A program made the translations under genes and the position numbers. 6,815 bases of DNA, taken from Tissierella_B sp964485455. Its GTDB lineage: Bacteria > Bacillota > Clostridia > Tissierellales > Tissierellaceae. This document shows, piece by piece, positions 6,051 through 6,815 of the stretch (positions are counted from its first letter, which is position 1; every line of letters starts with the position of its first letter). The notes beneath the pieces were generated by a model, which was given only the letters and a program-made list of their open reading frames with translations, was not told the DNA's origin and did no database searches. Location of the stretch: contig CAZAJU010000102.1 in NCBI GenBank assembly GCA_964485455.1, positions 1 through 6,815 of the forward strand, read 5' to 3'.

Positions 6051-6815
6051 TTGGAAGTTTACAACACATATTCAAAGTATTTGAAAGATAAATATGGAGA
6101 AAAGGTATATAAGTTACCCATAAAATTGCCATTAACATGCCCAAATAGAGATGGTACTTTAAGCAAAGGAGGATGCACCTTTTGTGGAGATGAGGGTGGT
6201 TCCTTTGAAAATTTACCAGATTGTATGAGTGTTAAAGCACAGTTAAATCACAATATGTCCTATATAAGGGATAAATATAATGCAAAAAAGTTTATAGCTT
6301 ATTTTCAAAATTTCTCAAATACCTATATGGCTTTGGAAGATTTTAAAAAATATATTAAAGAAGCAATTGTAGAAGATATAGTAGCTATTTCAATTTCGAC
6401 AAGACCAGATTGCATAAATGATAAATATTTAAATTTTCTTGGTGAAATTCAGAATAATGTGGGTATAGATATCATAATTGAATTAGGGCTTCAGTCGGTA
6501 AACTATCACAGCTTAATAAAAATAAACAGAGGTCATACTCTAGCTGAGTTTATCGATGCAGTAATTAGAATTAAAGCCCATAATTTAAGAGTATGTACTC
6601 ATTTGATATTGAATCTACCTTGGGATGATATAAGAGATGTCATCGAAAATGCAAAGATTGTTTCATCCTTGGGAATTGATGAAGTAAAGCTACATAGCCT
6701 TTATTTAGTCGAAAATACCAGGATGGCTGAACAATTTAAAAATGGAGAAATAGAAATAATTTCTAAAGAGGAGTATATACATAGAGTAATAACCTTTTTA
6801 GAATACTTGGACCCA
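6051..6815 (+). CDS. TIGR01212/YhcC-like radical SAM protein, 3' partial
   Basis: Radical SAM enzyme of the family that includes E. coli YhcC; the reaction is not established to my knowledge. 255 codons are visible and the frame is still open at the right edge. The likely full length is a little over 300 residues. Homology begins at once (YNTYSKYLKDKYGEKVYKLP). C30, C42 and C45 (CPNRDG, then CTFC) form the wide C-x11-C-x2-C cluster motif peculiar to this family. Further signatures are FIAYFQNFSNTY, ISTRPDCI, IIELGLQS, KINRGHT and the conserved KLHSLYLVENT. Where relatives usually read HLILGLPGE, this protein has HLILNLPWDD. The TTG start is supported by a good ribosome binding site, and there is no ATG alternative. 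The gene follows the HAD phosphatase by 19 bp and is presumably co-transcribed with it. Confidence 0.92.
   Translation, partial: MEVYNTYSKYLKDKYGEKVYKLPIKLPLTCPNRDGTLSKGGCTFCGDEGGSFENLPDCMSVKAQLNHNMSYIRDKYNAKKFIAYFQNFSNTYMALEDFKKYIKEAIVEDIVAISISTRPDCINDKYLNFLGEIQNNVGIDIIIELGLQSVNYHSLIKINRGHTLAEFIDAVIRIKAHNLRVCTHLILNLPWDDIRDVIENAKIVSSLGIDEVKLHSLYLVENTRMAEQFKNGEIEIISKEEYIHRVITFLEYLDP

Overview
The window looks like chromosomal DNA of a low-GC, anaerobic Firmicute of the Clostridia/Tissierellia type. The reasons are the AT-rich codon use, strong AGGAGG-type ribosome binding sites, TTG starts, an oxygen-sensitive class III (anaerobic) ribonucleotide reductase with its activase, and a DUF1292 protein, a family typical of Firmicutes. 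The genus cannot be fixed from this sequence. Every gene lies on the + strand. No mobile element with its own genes, CRISPR array, tRNA or rRNA was seen.

Region 1 (1-4594) is one tightly packed gene string: nrdD (entering from the left edge, 5' end missing), nrdG (38-bp overlap with nrdD), a free methionine-(R)-sulfoxide reductase of the fRMsr/MsrC type (19-bp gap), and a solitary beta-order DNA methyltransferase (7-bp overlap with msrC). NrdG uses S-adenosylmethionine and an iron-sulfur cluster to place a glycyl radical on NrdD, which then makes deoxyribonucleotides without oxygen. MsrC repairs oxidised free methionine. The methyltransferase has no restriction partner in view.

Region 2 (4595-5138) is a 163-bp intergenic stretch with a possible promoter, then a small, very acidic DUF1292 protein with a Cys/His-rich amino end, closed by a textbook intrinsic terminator.

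Region 3 (5139-6815) holds a Cof-type HAD phosphatase and, 19 bp downstream, the start of a TIGR01212/YhcC-like radical SAM protein that runs off the right edge. Both begin with TTG behind nearly identical ribosome binding sites and are probably co-transcribed.

Most of the window is ordinary housekeeping sequence. The point most worth a second look is the 3' end of nrdG. The normal carboxyl-terminal coding sequence appears to be replaced by a nested imperfect palindrome (about 2730-2765) that encodes the last 12 residues and supplies part of the stop codon. This resembles a small REP-like element that has become part of a gene. The orphan methyltransferase in a redox/dNTP operon and the metal-binding-looking DUF1292 amino end come next. 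I see no convincing multi-gene system that is new.
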